Assembly (NCBI GenBank): GCA_014237145.1
Contig: JAAXOC010000086.1
Span: 1 to 35,350, forward strand
DNA length: 35,350 bases
Source of the DNA: ANME-2 cluster archaeon
GTDB taxonomy: Archaea > Halobacteriota > Methanosarcinia > Methanosarcinales > Methanocomedenaceae
Reading direction: 5' to 3'
The notes beneath the pieces are model-generated. The model was not told where the DNA came from. It saw only the letters and a list, made by a program, of their open reading frames with translations, and ran no database searches. Both the position numbers and the translations under genes were made by a program. Positions within the stretch are counted from its first letter, which is position 1. Each line of letters begins with the position of its first letter. Positions 17,130-24,548 of the stretch are shown piece after piece.

Positions 17130-17164
17130 ACAACTGTATAGTTGTTTTAAGAACTATATAAAAT
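17130..17164 (+). promoter_or_regulatory. divergent control region with a palindromic operator candidate and TATA box
   Basis: ACAACTGTATAGTTGT at 17130-17145 has perfect 6-bp inverted arms. An overlapping second dyad is TATAGTT (17137-17143) and AACTATA (17152-17158), separated by eight bases. The right arm runs into a TATA-like CTATATAAAAT (17154-17164) about 25-30 bp before the start codon of the plus-strand operon. On the other side, ATATATA at 17104-17110 could be the TATA box for the regulator gene. A protein bound to the dyad would block TBP on the plus strand. Confidence 0.55.
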
Positions 17165-17188
17165 GTACGAATATAATGAGGAATGAAA

Positions 17189-18481
17189 ATGAAAATTAAA
17201 CAGATGAAAATCCTGGCCAAATTGACCACTTTAGTATTAATTCTAACATTAATATTAATAGTTCCTTGCGTCACTGCAAGAGGTTATGATGCTCCGTCAA
17301 ATGCTAATCTGCAGATATTAACTGCAGAAATTAATCCACAGCCTGCCAGACCAGGCGAGGATATGTTTGTAAAGATCAATATTGAGAATTATGCAAAAGA
17401 CCCTGCGTTGGATGTCGTAATAGAATTAGAAGAAATCTTTCCATTTCATTTAAAATACAGTTGCAGTGAGCATAGTGTATCAAAACACCATACAAATACT
17501 ACCTTAACAATACCAAAAATCTCTGCATTTGGCAGTTATGAAGCTTTGTATTTTTTTACTGTTGATCCAATGGCACGATCAGGAGAATATGAACTTACTT
17601 TCAAAATGGCAAGTATGCAGGGGAAGACAATCGGATCAATTAAGAATGTCAGGATTAATATTGAGGGAAATCCTGATCTGGTATTGAATAATTCATCCAT
17701 ATCCCCCCAGGTAATAACGCCCGGTGATGAATTTATATTTAGCACAGATCTTACCAGTGTAGGCACAGGCAATTCCAAAAATATAAGAGTAAGTTTAGAA
17801 TTAGATCAACTTCCTCAAATCATTCCATTAGATGACAGCAGCAGGTTCATTCAGAAATTGGATGCACAGGAATCAGAAACAGTAACATTTCGATTAAAGG
17901 TTGCCAGCGATTCTGAGCCAACTTCATATAATATTCCAATAATAATAACCGGCACTGATGAGACACAGAATCATAGTGTAACCTCAACTGAAGTTATTGG
18001 CCTTGATGTTCAGGGAAAAGCTAAACTGACAATTGCCAATATTAAAACAGATCCGCTGCTTGGTTCGGTCAATGAAGAGATGACTCTTACCATCAGGATT
18101 GAAAATGCGGGGGAAGGGGATGCAAAATCAGTTAAAATAGCTATAGTGGATCTCCCATTCCCAGGAATAAAAGAAGCTTTTCTTGGAAAAGTAGAAGCTG
18201 ATGATGACAGCCCGGCAGTGTTTACTGTAATACCTGATAAAGGCGGTGAATTCACGTACTCTCTTGTTATCACTTATGAAGATGATTTTGGAGAACATAC
18301 CAGTGTAGAAGAATTAAACCTCATGGTAAACAGTAAAAACGGGAGTATAATAAATAATATTGTCCTGATCTCTCTTTTTAGTCTGATCGGTATTGGATTA
18401 TTTTACTTCAAGAAGGAAGATGGTACGAAAAAAGAACAGATTAGGAATTTACTCAAACTGAAAAATGAAAAAGAGGAATGA
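17189..18481 (+). CDS. secreted, membrane-anchored protein with CARDB-like repeats (COG1361 type)
   Basis: The protein has an N-terminal signal segment (LTTLVLILTLILIVPCVTAR), then three repeats of an Ig-like CARDB/NEW3 fold, each opening with a phrase of the type 'P(x)PGE(D)...V.I.N.G.G.A..V' (near 45-75, 170-205 and 280-320), and a C-terminal membrane helix (IVLISLFSLIGIGLFYF) with a basic cytoplasmic tail. Such COG1361 proteins often accompany FtsX-type permeases in archaea, and this gene directly precedes one. I chose the ATG at 17189, which has GAGGA six bases upstream; an ATG two codons earlier is poorly spaced. The domain probably acts outside the cell, contacting substrate or surface layer. 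Confidence 0.75.
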   Translation: MKIKQMKILAKLTTLVLILTLILIVPCVTARGYDAPSNANLQILTAEINPQPARPGEDMFVKINIENYAKDPALDVVIELEEIFPFHLKYSCSEHSVSKHHTNTTLTIPKISAFGSYEALYFFTVDPMARSGEYELTFKMASMQGKTIGSIKNVRINIEGNPDLVLNNSSISPQVITPGDEFIFSTDLTSVGTGNSKNIRVSLELDQLPQIIPLDDSSRFIQKLDAQESETVTFRLKVASDSEPTSYNIPIIITGTDETQNHSVTSTEVIGLDVQGKAKLTIANIKTDPLLGSVNEEMTLTIRIENAGEGDAKSVKIAIVDLPFPGIKEAFLGKVEADDDSPAVFTVIPDKGGEFTYSLVITYEDDFGEHTSVEELNLMVNSKNGSIINNIVLISLFSLIGIGLFYFKKEDGTKKEQIRNLLKLKNEKEE

Positions 18482-18483
18482 AA

Positions 18484-19683
18484 ATGTTTAATAATCTCAA
18501 AGTTTCCTTTTTTTTAGCATGTAAGTCTATTCAAAGAGGAAATAAAGGAACATCTGTCCTGACAGTTTTGATCATATCACTGATATTTGTAAACCTTATA
18601 TTCTTTCCTTCGATCGTTGATGGTGTAGAGGAAACATTAATTCGGCAATCGATAGAACATGTTTGTGGTAATGTAGTCATCGAACCAAAAGATGATCAAC
18701 GCTATATAGATAATGCAGATAGTATTGAAAAAAAAATAAATAAGTTGCCGGGAGTGGTCGGAACATCATCACGTTACATGACAGGTGCTACCTTCTTCTA
18801 TAACAATAAATTAAAAAGTGGGTCAGTTCATTCGATCGATCCATCTGATGAAGAAGTTGTAACTAAATTCCATTCAGGATTGATAGCCGGTGAATACCTA
18901 GGGAAAGAGAATACCAATGAGATTCTATTAGGAATTGATATAACCGGTAAAGAAGGTGAATTGACTGGTGATTCTGATCTCGGTGGTGTACAAGTAGGTG
19001 ATAAAATTGATGTGACTTTTAGCAACGGAGTCATAAGAAAGTATAGGGTTAAAGGTATTTTTGATATTAGTTCTATAAATATCAATAGATATGCTTTTAT
19101 CACCGAAAAAGAGATGGAATCTGTACTGGGAGTTGAAAACCAGGCATCAGAGATCCTTGTTAAACTCTCCCAGAGGGAAACTGAAGAAGAGTACAGGACT
19201 AAAATCGTAGAACTTGGCATAAGTGAGGATATCAAAACCTGGGAAGAAAAGACTGCTGGAAAAATAGGGAATCTTGTGAACAGTTTTTCTCTCCTCACGG
19301 TTATTTCAACTGTTATCAGTCTTATTATGGCTGTGGTTGTAATATTTATAATCATTTATATCAATACAGTCAATAAGAAAAGGCAAATAGGCATCTTAAA
19401 AGCTATAGGAATCGAACAGAATGTGATAATAAATTCATATGTGATCCAGGTATTGTTCTACTGCTTTTGCGGTATTGCTGTAGGATTGCTCTTGTTCTGG
19501 ATTATAGCATCTTATTTGAGTGTGAATCCTATACGCTTCCCCCTGGGTTATGTTGAACCTATGGTAGAACAGATACTTATACTTCAGAACATCATCAGTC
19601 TGATTGTTTTTTCATTGATCGCCGGATTTATTCCAGCATGGAGAACAGCAAATGAGAACATCTTAAAAGCAATCTGGGGTTAA
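18484..19683 (+). CDS. FtsX/MacB-type ABC transporter permease
   Basis: This permease has the four-helix layout of the MacB/LolCE group: helix 1 near residues 24-47 (SVLTVLIISLIFVNLIFFPS), a large extracytoplasmic domain (~50-270), then three C-terminal helices (near 272-300, 322-346 and 367-390). RKRQIGILKAIG-type text (KKRQIGILKAIGIEQNVII) is the coupling helix that contacts the ATPase. Such complexes usually act as mechanotransducers or exporters, not importers. The ATG at 18484 has GAGG seven bases upstream; an ATG at 18478 overlaps the previous stop as ATGA. It is followed by its ATPase after 3 bp. Confidence 0.88.
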   Translation: MFNNLKVSFFLACKSIQRGNKGTSVLTVLIISLIFVNLIFFPSIVDGVEETLIRQSIEHVCGNVVIEPKDDQRYIDNADSIEKKINKLPGVVGTSSRYMTGATFFYNNKLKSGSVHSIDPSDEEVVTKFHSGLIAGEYLGKENTNEILLGIDITGKEGELTGDSDLGGVQVGDKIDVTFSNGVIRKYRVKGIFDISSININRYAFITEKEMESVLGVENQASEILVKLSQRETEEEYRTKIVELGISEDIKTWEEKTAGKIGNLVNSFSLLTVISTVISLIMAVVVIFIIIYINTVNKKRQIGILKAIGIEQNVIINSYVIQVLFYCFCGIAVGLLLFWIIASYLSVNPIRFPLGYVEPMVEQILILQNIISLIVFSLIAGFIPAWRTANENILKAIWG

Positions 19684-19686
19684 AAA

Positions 19687-20346
19687 ATGATAACTATAAC
19701 CAATTTAACACGGACCTATGTCATGGGAACAGTCCATGTACATGCTTTAAAAGGTATTTCCTTAAAGATCAAAAAAGGAGAGTTTATTTCAATAATGGGT
19801 GCAAGCGGCAGCGGAAAATCCACATTGCTGCATCAGTTAGGTCTGCTGGATATACCAACGCAAGGCGAGATCCTTATTGATGGGACAGATGTTTCGAAAC
19901 TGTCAGAAAAAGAAAGGTCATTGTTCAGATTAACTCAACTGGGATATGTTTTTCAGGAGTATGCGATAATAAGTGAATTGACTGCTCTTGAAAATGTATA
20001 TCTGCCTATGTTGATGATGGGAAGAAAGAAACAAGACTGTATCAACGCTGGTATTGATATTCTAAACAAGGTCGGTCTTGGAGATAGACTTGACCACCTC
20101 CAGCATGAACTATCCGGGGGACAGCAGCAGCGGGTAGCCATTGCAAGGGCTCTCGTTAATAAACCGAAAATACTCTTTGCAGATGAACCGTGTGCAAATC
20201 TGGATAGTGAATCTTCAAGACAGGTACTTGAATTATTTAAAAAATTGAATAAGGAATTAGAGCAGACCATAGTAATGGTCACTCATGAGGACTGGCATAT
20301 GGAATATACTGATCGGGTTATTCATTTGAAGGATGGTTTGATTTAA
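19687..20346 (+). CDS. ABC transporter ATPase, LolD/MacB type
   Basis: All ABC ATPase motifs are present: Walker A GASGSGKST (38-46), Q-loop FQEYAI (89-94), signature LSGGQQ (142-147), Walker B ILFADEP (162-168) and switch His200 in VTHE. The 219-residue length and the GTVHVHALKGISL opening are those of ATPases paired with FtsX-type permeases. The gene begins 3 bp after the permease stop and ends one base before the methyltransferase start, so the genes are surely co-transcribed. Confidence 0.93.
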   Translation: MITITNLTRTYVMGTVHVHALKGISLKIKKGEFISIMGASGSGKSTLLHQLGLLDIPTQGEILIDGTDVSKLSEKERSLFRLTQLGYVFQEYAIISELTALENVYLPMLMMGRKKQDCINAGIDILNKVGLGDRLDHLQHELSGGQQQRVAIARALVNKPKILFADEPCANLDSESSRQVLELFKKLNKELEQTIVMVTHEDWHMEYTDRVIHLKDGLI

Positions 20347-20347
20347 T

Positions 20348-20902
20348 ATGAACGATAAGCAAAAGTATGTATGCCCTGTTGAAAGAGCTAATGGCCTTGA
20401 TAATATTTTTAGAAAACTGGTCCAGAATCCAAAGAAGATATTAAAAGACTATGTCAAAGAAGGCATGACTGTCTTGGATGTAGGATGCGGTCCGGGATTT
20501 TTTTCAGTAGAGATGGCTGATATGGTCGGTGAATCAGGTAACGTAATCGCTGCAGATCTGCAACAAGGAATGCTTGAGAAAGTAGAGAAAAAGATTAAAG
20601 GAACCTATATTGAAAATAGAATTAAACTGCATAAATGTGAAAAGGATAGAATAGGCATTACAACAAAGGTTGATCATATCCTGGCTGTATATATGGTTCA
20701 TGAGGTCCCTGATATGGATAAGTTCCTGTCTGAAATGCACTCAATATTAAAACCCGGTGGATATTTTTACATCATAGAGCCGCCTTTTCATGTATCAAAA
20801 AAGGCATTTGAAGAAACTGTGAACAGAGCATGTGCCATAGGATTTAAAGAAATTAAAAGACCAGGAATGATCTTAAACAAGACTGTGGTTTTGGGAAAAT
20901 GA
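20348..20902 (+). CDS. class I SAM-dependent methyltransferase
   Basis: This is a 184-residue Rossmann methyltransferase. Motif I is VLDVGCGPGFF (about 42-52), the acidic end of strand 2 is in VIAADL (about 70-75), and the post-II motif region is HILAVYMVHEVPD. It is a small UbiE/Type 11-like enzyme without a recognisable substrate domain. It starts one base after the ABC ATPase stop and ends 15 bp before the convergent tfuA remnant. Its place in the operon suggests that it modifies the molecule handled by the transporter or a component of it, but the substrate cannot be deduced. Confidence 0.85.
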   Translation: MNDKQKYVCPVERANGLDNIFRKLVQNPKKILKDYVKEGMTVLDVGCGPGFFSVEMADMVGESGNVIAADLQQGMLEKVEKKIKGTYIENRIKLHKCEKDRIGITTKVDHILAVYMVHEVPDMDKFLSEMHSILKPGGYFYIIEPPFHVSKKAFEETVNRACAIGFKEIKRPGMILNKTVVLGK

Positions 20903-20917
20903 ATATTCAAACCATTT

Positions 20918-21170
20918 CTACAATCCTGCCAGTTCTTTAATCTTTTCAATAACCAGCAAGGCATCTTCACGCTTAACATCCACTTCATTATGTACCAGGT
21001 AGTCAATTACACTATCTCGCTCATTTGCAGGAATAAGGCCCTGGTCCACACTCTTCCTTACTATAGCCGCATAGGTCCTGTCAGGATAGTACATGGAGCG
21101 GGCAATCCCAAGCAGCGCATCACCCAGGGCCTGGTCCATCGGTCCCAGGGATATCCATGATTCGGTGACC
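20918..21170 (-). pseudogene. tfuA 3' remnant (C-terminal third only)
   Basis: The last ~75 codons match the C-terminus of the intact tfuA at 23892-24548: ARSMYYPDRTYAAIVRKSVD and QGLIPANERDSVIDYLVHNE compare with AKSMYYPDRTYAAMVRNSVG and QGLIPENEQDTVIDYLIHNE, ending in the identical VKREDALLVIEKIKELAGL. Upstream of about 21170 the match stops and the frame goes into unrelated sequence. The conserved TfuA core is missing, so the fragment should not work. Together with proline dehydrogenase copy 1 it marks a former duplicate of the proline dehydrogenase-tfuA segment. Confidence 0.85.
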
Positions 21171-21233
21171 GACGGCATCAGTGCCGATGACAGTAACAAG
21201 GAAAAACCGGTACAAATTCCAATTATCACTAAG

Positions 21234-21279
21234 TTATTGTGATTAACAATTATTGTGATTAACAATAACTATTAAATAC
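21234..21279 (+). promoter_or_regulatory. tandem 16-bp repeats and TATA box before the ATPase gene
   Basis: TTATTGTGATTAACAA occurs twice back to back (21234-21249 and 21250-21265) without a mismatch. Each unit contains an inverted repeat TTGT-N5-ACAA. A TATA-like ATTAAATA follows at 21271-21278, about 25 bp before the ATG at 21301, so the transcript is probably leaderless. Two adjacent identical dyads touching the BRE/TATA region look like an operator pair. Confidence 0.6.
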
Positions 21280-21300
21280 AAAGTAACTATATGCTTATAC

Positions 21301-22683
21301 ATGCAATTTTACGATCGTAAAGATGAGATCAAGAGGCTCAGAACATTGACATCGCTTGACAAGAGCACAATGATTGTGATATACGGCAGGCGTCGTGTTG
21401 GTAAAACACGGCTTGTACAGCATGTTTTTGGAAAAGACTCGTTTTACTTTTTTGTAGCAGAAAAAGAAGAACGGCTGATCCTTGCTGATTTCAGGACTAT
21501 ATTGATGGAGCGCCGTGACTATGTTCCAAACTTTACAGATTTCGATGATTTTTTTAGTTTTTTGTTTACGCTATCAGACAAAGAGATTTTCATTTTTGAT
21601 GAATTCCAGAACTTTAAAAAAATCAACACCAGCGTTTTTTCTATCATCCAGAAATATTGGGATAAATACAAAGATGAACGAAAATATTCATTTTTATTCC
21701 TTGGTTCTTACACCGGTCTTATGAAACATCTATTCAAAGAATATAAAACACCACTATTCGGACGCTCGGATGCACTGTTCAATCTAAAACCCCTGCAGTA
21801 TGATGTTTGTAAAGATATACTGGTGTATCTGGAAATCAGCACCTTTGTTGAAATATATTCCATATTCGGTGGAGTTCCAAAATACTACGAATTATTAGAG
21901 AATGTAACTGACAGAACGCTATTGAACATTATCTCAGAACAATTCCTGGACATTGGTGCCCCCCTTCTTGACGAGGGTACAAATATATTGATCAGTGAAT
22001 TCGGAACTCAATACAGGATATATTTTTCAATTTTGGAGGTAATTGCCAGCGGAGCAAGCACTTTGAATGACATAGCAAACCGTACCGGTATCAAAAATAC
22101 CAGTCTTGGACCTTACATGTCCGATCTAATTAATGAATATGAAATCCTGGTGCGCAAAGTTCCAGTGAATGAAAAAACATCCAGATCCAAAAAGGGCAGG
22201 TATTTTATCAAGGACAATTTTTTCAAATTCTGGTTTCGCTTCATTCATAAGAACCGCGGATTTATTGAGAGTGGCAGACCAGGGTATGTTCTTTCAAAGA
22301 TCGAATCAGAACTTGATCAGTACATCGGGTCGGTTTTTGAAAACATTTGTGTTGAGTTCCTGTACAGATCAAATGATGAACAAAAACTTCCATTTGTATT
22401 CCAAAATATTGGTTCATGGTGGAACCGCAAAGGTGATGAGATTGATATCGTTGCTTTAAACGATGATACAAAAGATATTCTCATAGGGGAATGGAAATGG
22501 AACAATCGCAAGATTGATGTGGATATTTTAACAAAGCTCAAAGACAAAAAGAATTTAATCAAATGGAACCTTAATGCACGTACAGAGCATTACTGCCTGT
22601 TCTCAAAAAGCGGTTTTTCAAAACGTTTACGCGATGCTGCAGAGGATGAGGATATTTTACTTTTTGCACTGGATGACTTATGA
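21301..22683 (+). CDS. archaeal STAND/AAA-type ATPase with C-terminal nuclease-like domain (ATPase_2 + DUF234)
   Basis: The 460-residue protein has Walker A YGRRRVGKTRL (28-38), Walker B IFIFDEFQN (about 96-104), a sensor strand FLFLGSY (about 131-137) and the typical ATPase_2 phrase FGGVPKYYELL (about 189-199). A winged-helix segment follows (~245-300, ASTLNDIANRTGIKNTSLGP). The C-terminal DUF234 domain carries GDEIDIVALND...ILIGEWKW, which fits the D...ExK core of the PD-(D/E)XK nuclease fold. Such proteins are abundant, variable and often mobile in archaea; their role is not established. It sits as an island between the tfuA remnant and proline dehydrogenase copy 2. Confidence 0.85.
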   Translation: MQFYDRKDEIKRLRTLTSLDKSTMIVIYGRRRVGKTRLVQHVFGKDSFYFFVAEKEERLILADFRTILMERRDYVPNFTDFDDFFSFLFTLSDKEIFIFDEFQNFKKINTSVFSIIQKYWDKYKDERKYSFLFLGSYTGLMKHLFKEYKTPLFGRSDALFNLKPLQYDVCKDILVYLEISTFVEIYSIFGGVPKYYELLENVTDRTLLNIISEQFLDIGAPLLDEGTNILISEFGTQYRIYFSILEVIASGASTLNDIANRTGIKNTSLGPYMSDLINEYEILVRKVPVNEKTSRSKKGRYFIKDNFFKFWFRFIHKNRGFIESGRPGYVLSKIESELDQYIGSVFENICVEFLYRSNDEQKLPFVFQNIGSWWNRKGDEIDIVALNDDTKDILIGEWKWNNRKIDVDILTKLKDKKNLIKWNLNARTEHYCLFSKSGFSKRLRDAAEDEDILLFALDDL

Positions 22684-22718
22684 AATTGCAGGGGAAATAG
22701 ATGCGATACAGACCTGTT

Positions 22719-23700
22719 ATTAACATCAGTCATCTGCAAACCCACTGCTTCAATCCCCCTTAATAACACAAACCACTGCAGTCTTAATATCCCTCTTCTG
22801 CTCATTGAGCCCGTGCAGGAAATAACCCAGCCAGGCCTTCCCGTAGGGTATATAACCACAGACCTTATACCCCTCCCGGGCCAGTTCCTCTTTTTGTTTG
22901 TCATGTGTCCCCATCAGCATCTGTAACTCAAAATTCCGGGGGTATTCCTTGTTCAATTGCCTGGCCAGTTCGATAATTTCATCATCATGGGTGGCCACTG
23001 CAATAAGTTCAAGTCCCCTCTTGGCAAACAGCATCTCTAACAGGTATGCATAGGCTTTTCTAATATCCTCATGCTTTTTAATGGCTATATCAGCAGGTTC
23101 ATTATATGCACCTTTACACAAACGTATCTTGGCGCCCATTGCCGAGAGTTCTTCCAGGTCTTTTGGTGTCCTGAACAGGTATGTCTGTATGGCAATTCCC
23201 AGGTTCTTATTTTCCTTGTAGAGATGTTTATAGATATCAATGATCTGCTGGGTATGGGTGCTTCCTTCCATATCCATCCATACAAAAATGCCAAAGTCAG
23301 CTGCTTTCTTTACCAAAGGCTCTATCGTCCTGGTGCACGTGGGCACATCTTTCATAAGACCCAGTTGGGTAGGGTTGATAGATATTGCGCTGTCTATTTT
23401 TTCCTGTTTGATGCCGTCCAGCAGCCGGTTATATTCTTCAGCTGAAGCTTCTATCTTTGCGATATCCTCATTATGTTCTCCCACATGGTTGATGATACCG
23501 CTAATTCCCCGATTGTTTATGAATTTTGCCCTCTCGACAGCATCTTCAAGGTATTCGCCGGCAACCCAGCGTTTTGCCAGGTGTATCAGGATTCCCATAT
23601 TATCTCCCATACTTAATTAATTATCATGACTTATTAAACTTAGTGGTTGGATTTACTCAAATGCGTATAATATCTAACTGATTTACACCCATCTTAAGGT
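22719..23700 (-). repeat. segmental duplication, right copy
   Basis: Counterpart of 14973-15958. Similarity begins near AACATCAGTCATCTGCAAAC and ends about 90 bp upstream of the proline dehydrogenase start. The remaining 190 bp up to the tfuA stop (23701-23891) show no counterpart in the left copy, and I see no gene in them. Confidence 0.85.
22750..23598 (-). CDS. proline dehydrogenase-family protein, copy 2 (substrate-binding residues replaced)
   Basis: This copy has the same length and barrel motifs as copy 1 (MDMEGS, RLCKGAYNEP, VATHDD, YIPYG), with an intact frame and the same Shine-Dalgarno before the second ATG (23598). The residues equivalent to the carboxylate clamp of known proline dehydrogenases differ: Lys79 is Asn (ISINPTQLG), and Arg266-Arg267 are His-Gly (FLHGLNE). 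Residues thought to hold FAD or shape the barrel are mostly unchanged. It lies 281 bp downstream of tfuA on the same strand. It may act on another substrate, bind flavin without this activity, or be an early stage of decay. Confidence 0.8.
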   Translation of the reverse strand: MGILIHLAKRWVAGEYLEDAVERAKFINNRGISGIINHVGEHNEDIAKIEASAEEYNRLLDGIKQEKIDSAISINPTQLGLMKDVPTCTRTIEPLVKKAADFGIFVWMDMEGSTHTQQIIDIYKHLYKENKNLGIAIQTYLFRTPKDLEELSAMGAKIRLCKGAYNEPADIAIKKHEDIRKAYAYLLEMLFAKRGLELIAVATHDDEIIELARQLNKEYPRNFELQMLMGTHDKQKEELAREGYKVCGYIPYGKAWLGYFLHGLNEQKRDIKTAVVCVIKGD

Positions 23701-23891
23701 ATCTCGCTGTATATTGGGTCAATGACGGTAGCCCGAATAAGACCGTTAATGAAGTTTAAAAAGCAGTTTCTGTAAAATGCCAGGTGGTGTTCTCCCGATA
23801 AGTAGTTCAGAATAAGGTGCATGTATGTCGGCCTGAATAGTTGAACAATTTCATTATCCTATAGTGACATCGTAAAGTACCCGAACCCGTT

Positions 23892-24548
23892 TTACAACCC
23901 AGCCAGTTCTTTTATCTTTTCAATAACCAACAAGGCATCTTCACGCTTAACATCCACTTCATTGTGAATCAAGTAATCAATGACAGTATCCTGCTCATTT
24001 TCAGGAATAAGGCCCTGTCCCACACTGTTCCTTACCATAGCCGCATAGGTCCTGTCAGGATAATACATCGACTTAGCCGCCTCAAGCAGCATATCGCTCT
24101 GGTGCTGGTCGATAATTCCTTCTTCCACAGCAAATCCAAGGGTTGTCCTCATATTGACCAGCGGGACCGACAGCGGTTCAAGCGTCTCCGGATGGAACGT
24201 GACAGCCACCTCGTCATCTGATTCCACAACCCCGTCGCGGTACCACTCATATATCCGCCCCACCCCTATAATGCCGTAAGTATCAAGTTCAGATGCCCTC
24301 AGTGCCCCCATGCTGCAGCCACCGACCACGGTAACCCCTGCCTTTATTGCACGGATTATCTCCCTGTGGGCCACTGCTGCCCTGTCAAAAAATATGCCGT
24401 CAATGATGCCTATGATGTCAGGACCCCCTTTATCCACCAGGATATTGATATCATTTCTTTTTACAGGCGGCCGGTAGTCAGCATCAAGCAACGACCCTGC
24501 TTCCTCCCAGCTAAGGCTGGTTCCGGTAAAGACCACAATCTCTGTCAT
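23892..24548 (-). CDS. tfuA: TfuA-related McrA-glycine thioamidation protein
   Basis: TfuA works with YcaO to turn the glycine of McrA into thioglycine, probably by supplying sulfide. The protein opens IVVFTGTSLSWEEAGSLLDA and has the family core GPDIIGIIDGIFFDRAAVAHREI (about 52-75) and GVTVVGGCSMGALRASELDT (about 82-101). The 218-residue length is normal. The start overlaps the ycaO stop in an ATGA-like junction (24545-24548), showing one transcript and coupled translation. The last third is also present as a remnant at 20918-21170. Confidence 0.9.
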   Translation of the reverse strand: MTEIVVFTGTSLSWEEAGSLLDADYRPPVKRNDINILVDKGGPDIIGIIDGIFFDRAAVAHREIIRAIKAGVTVVGGCSMGALRASELDTYGIIGVGRIYEWYRDGVVESDDEVAVTFHPETLEPLSVPLVNMRTTLGFAVEEGIIDQHQSDMLLEAAKSMYYPDRTYAAMVRNSVGQGLIPENEQDTVIDYLIHNEVDVKREDALLVIEKIKELAGL

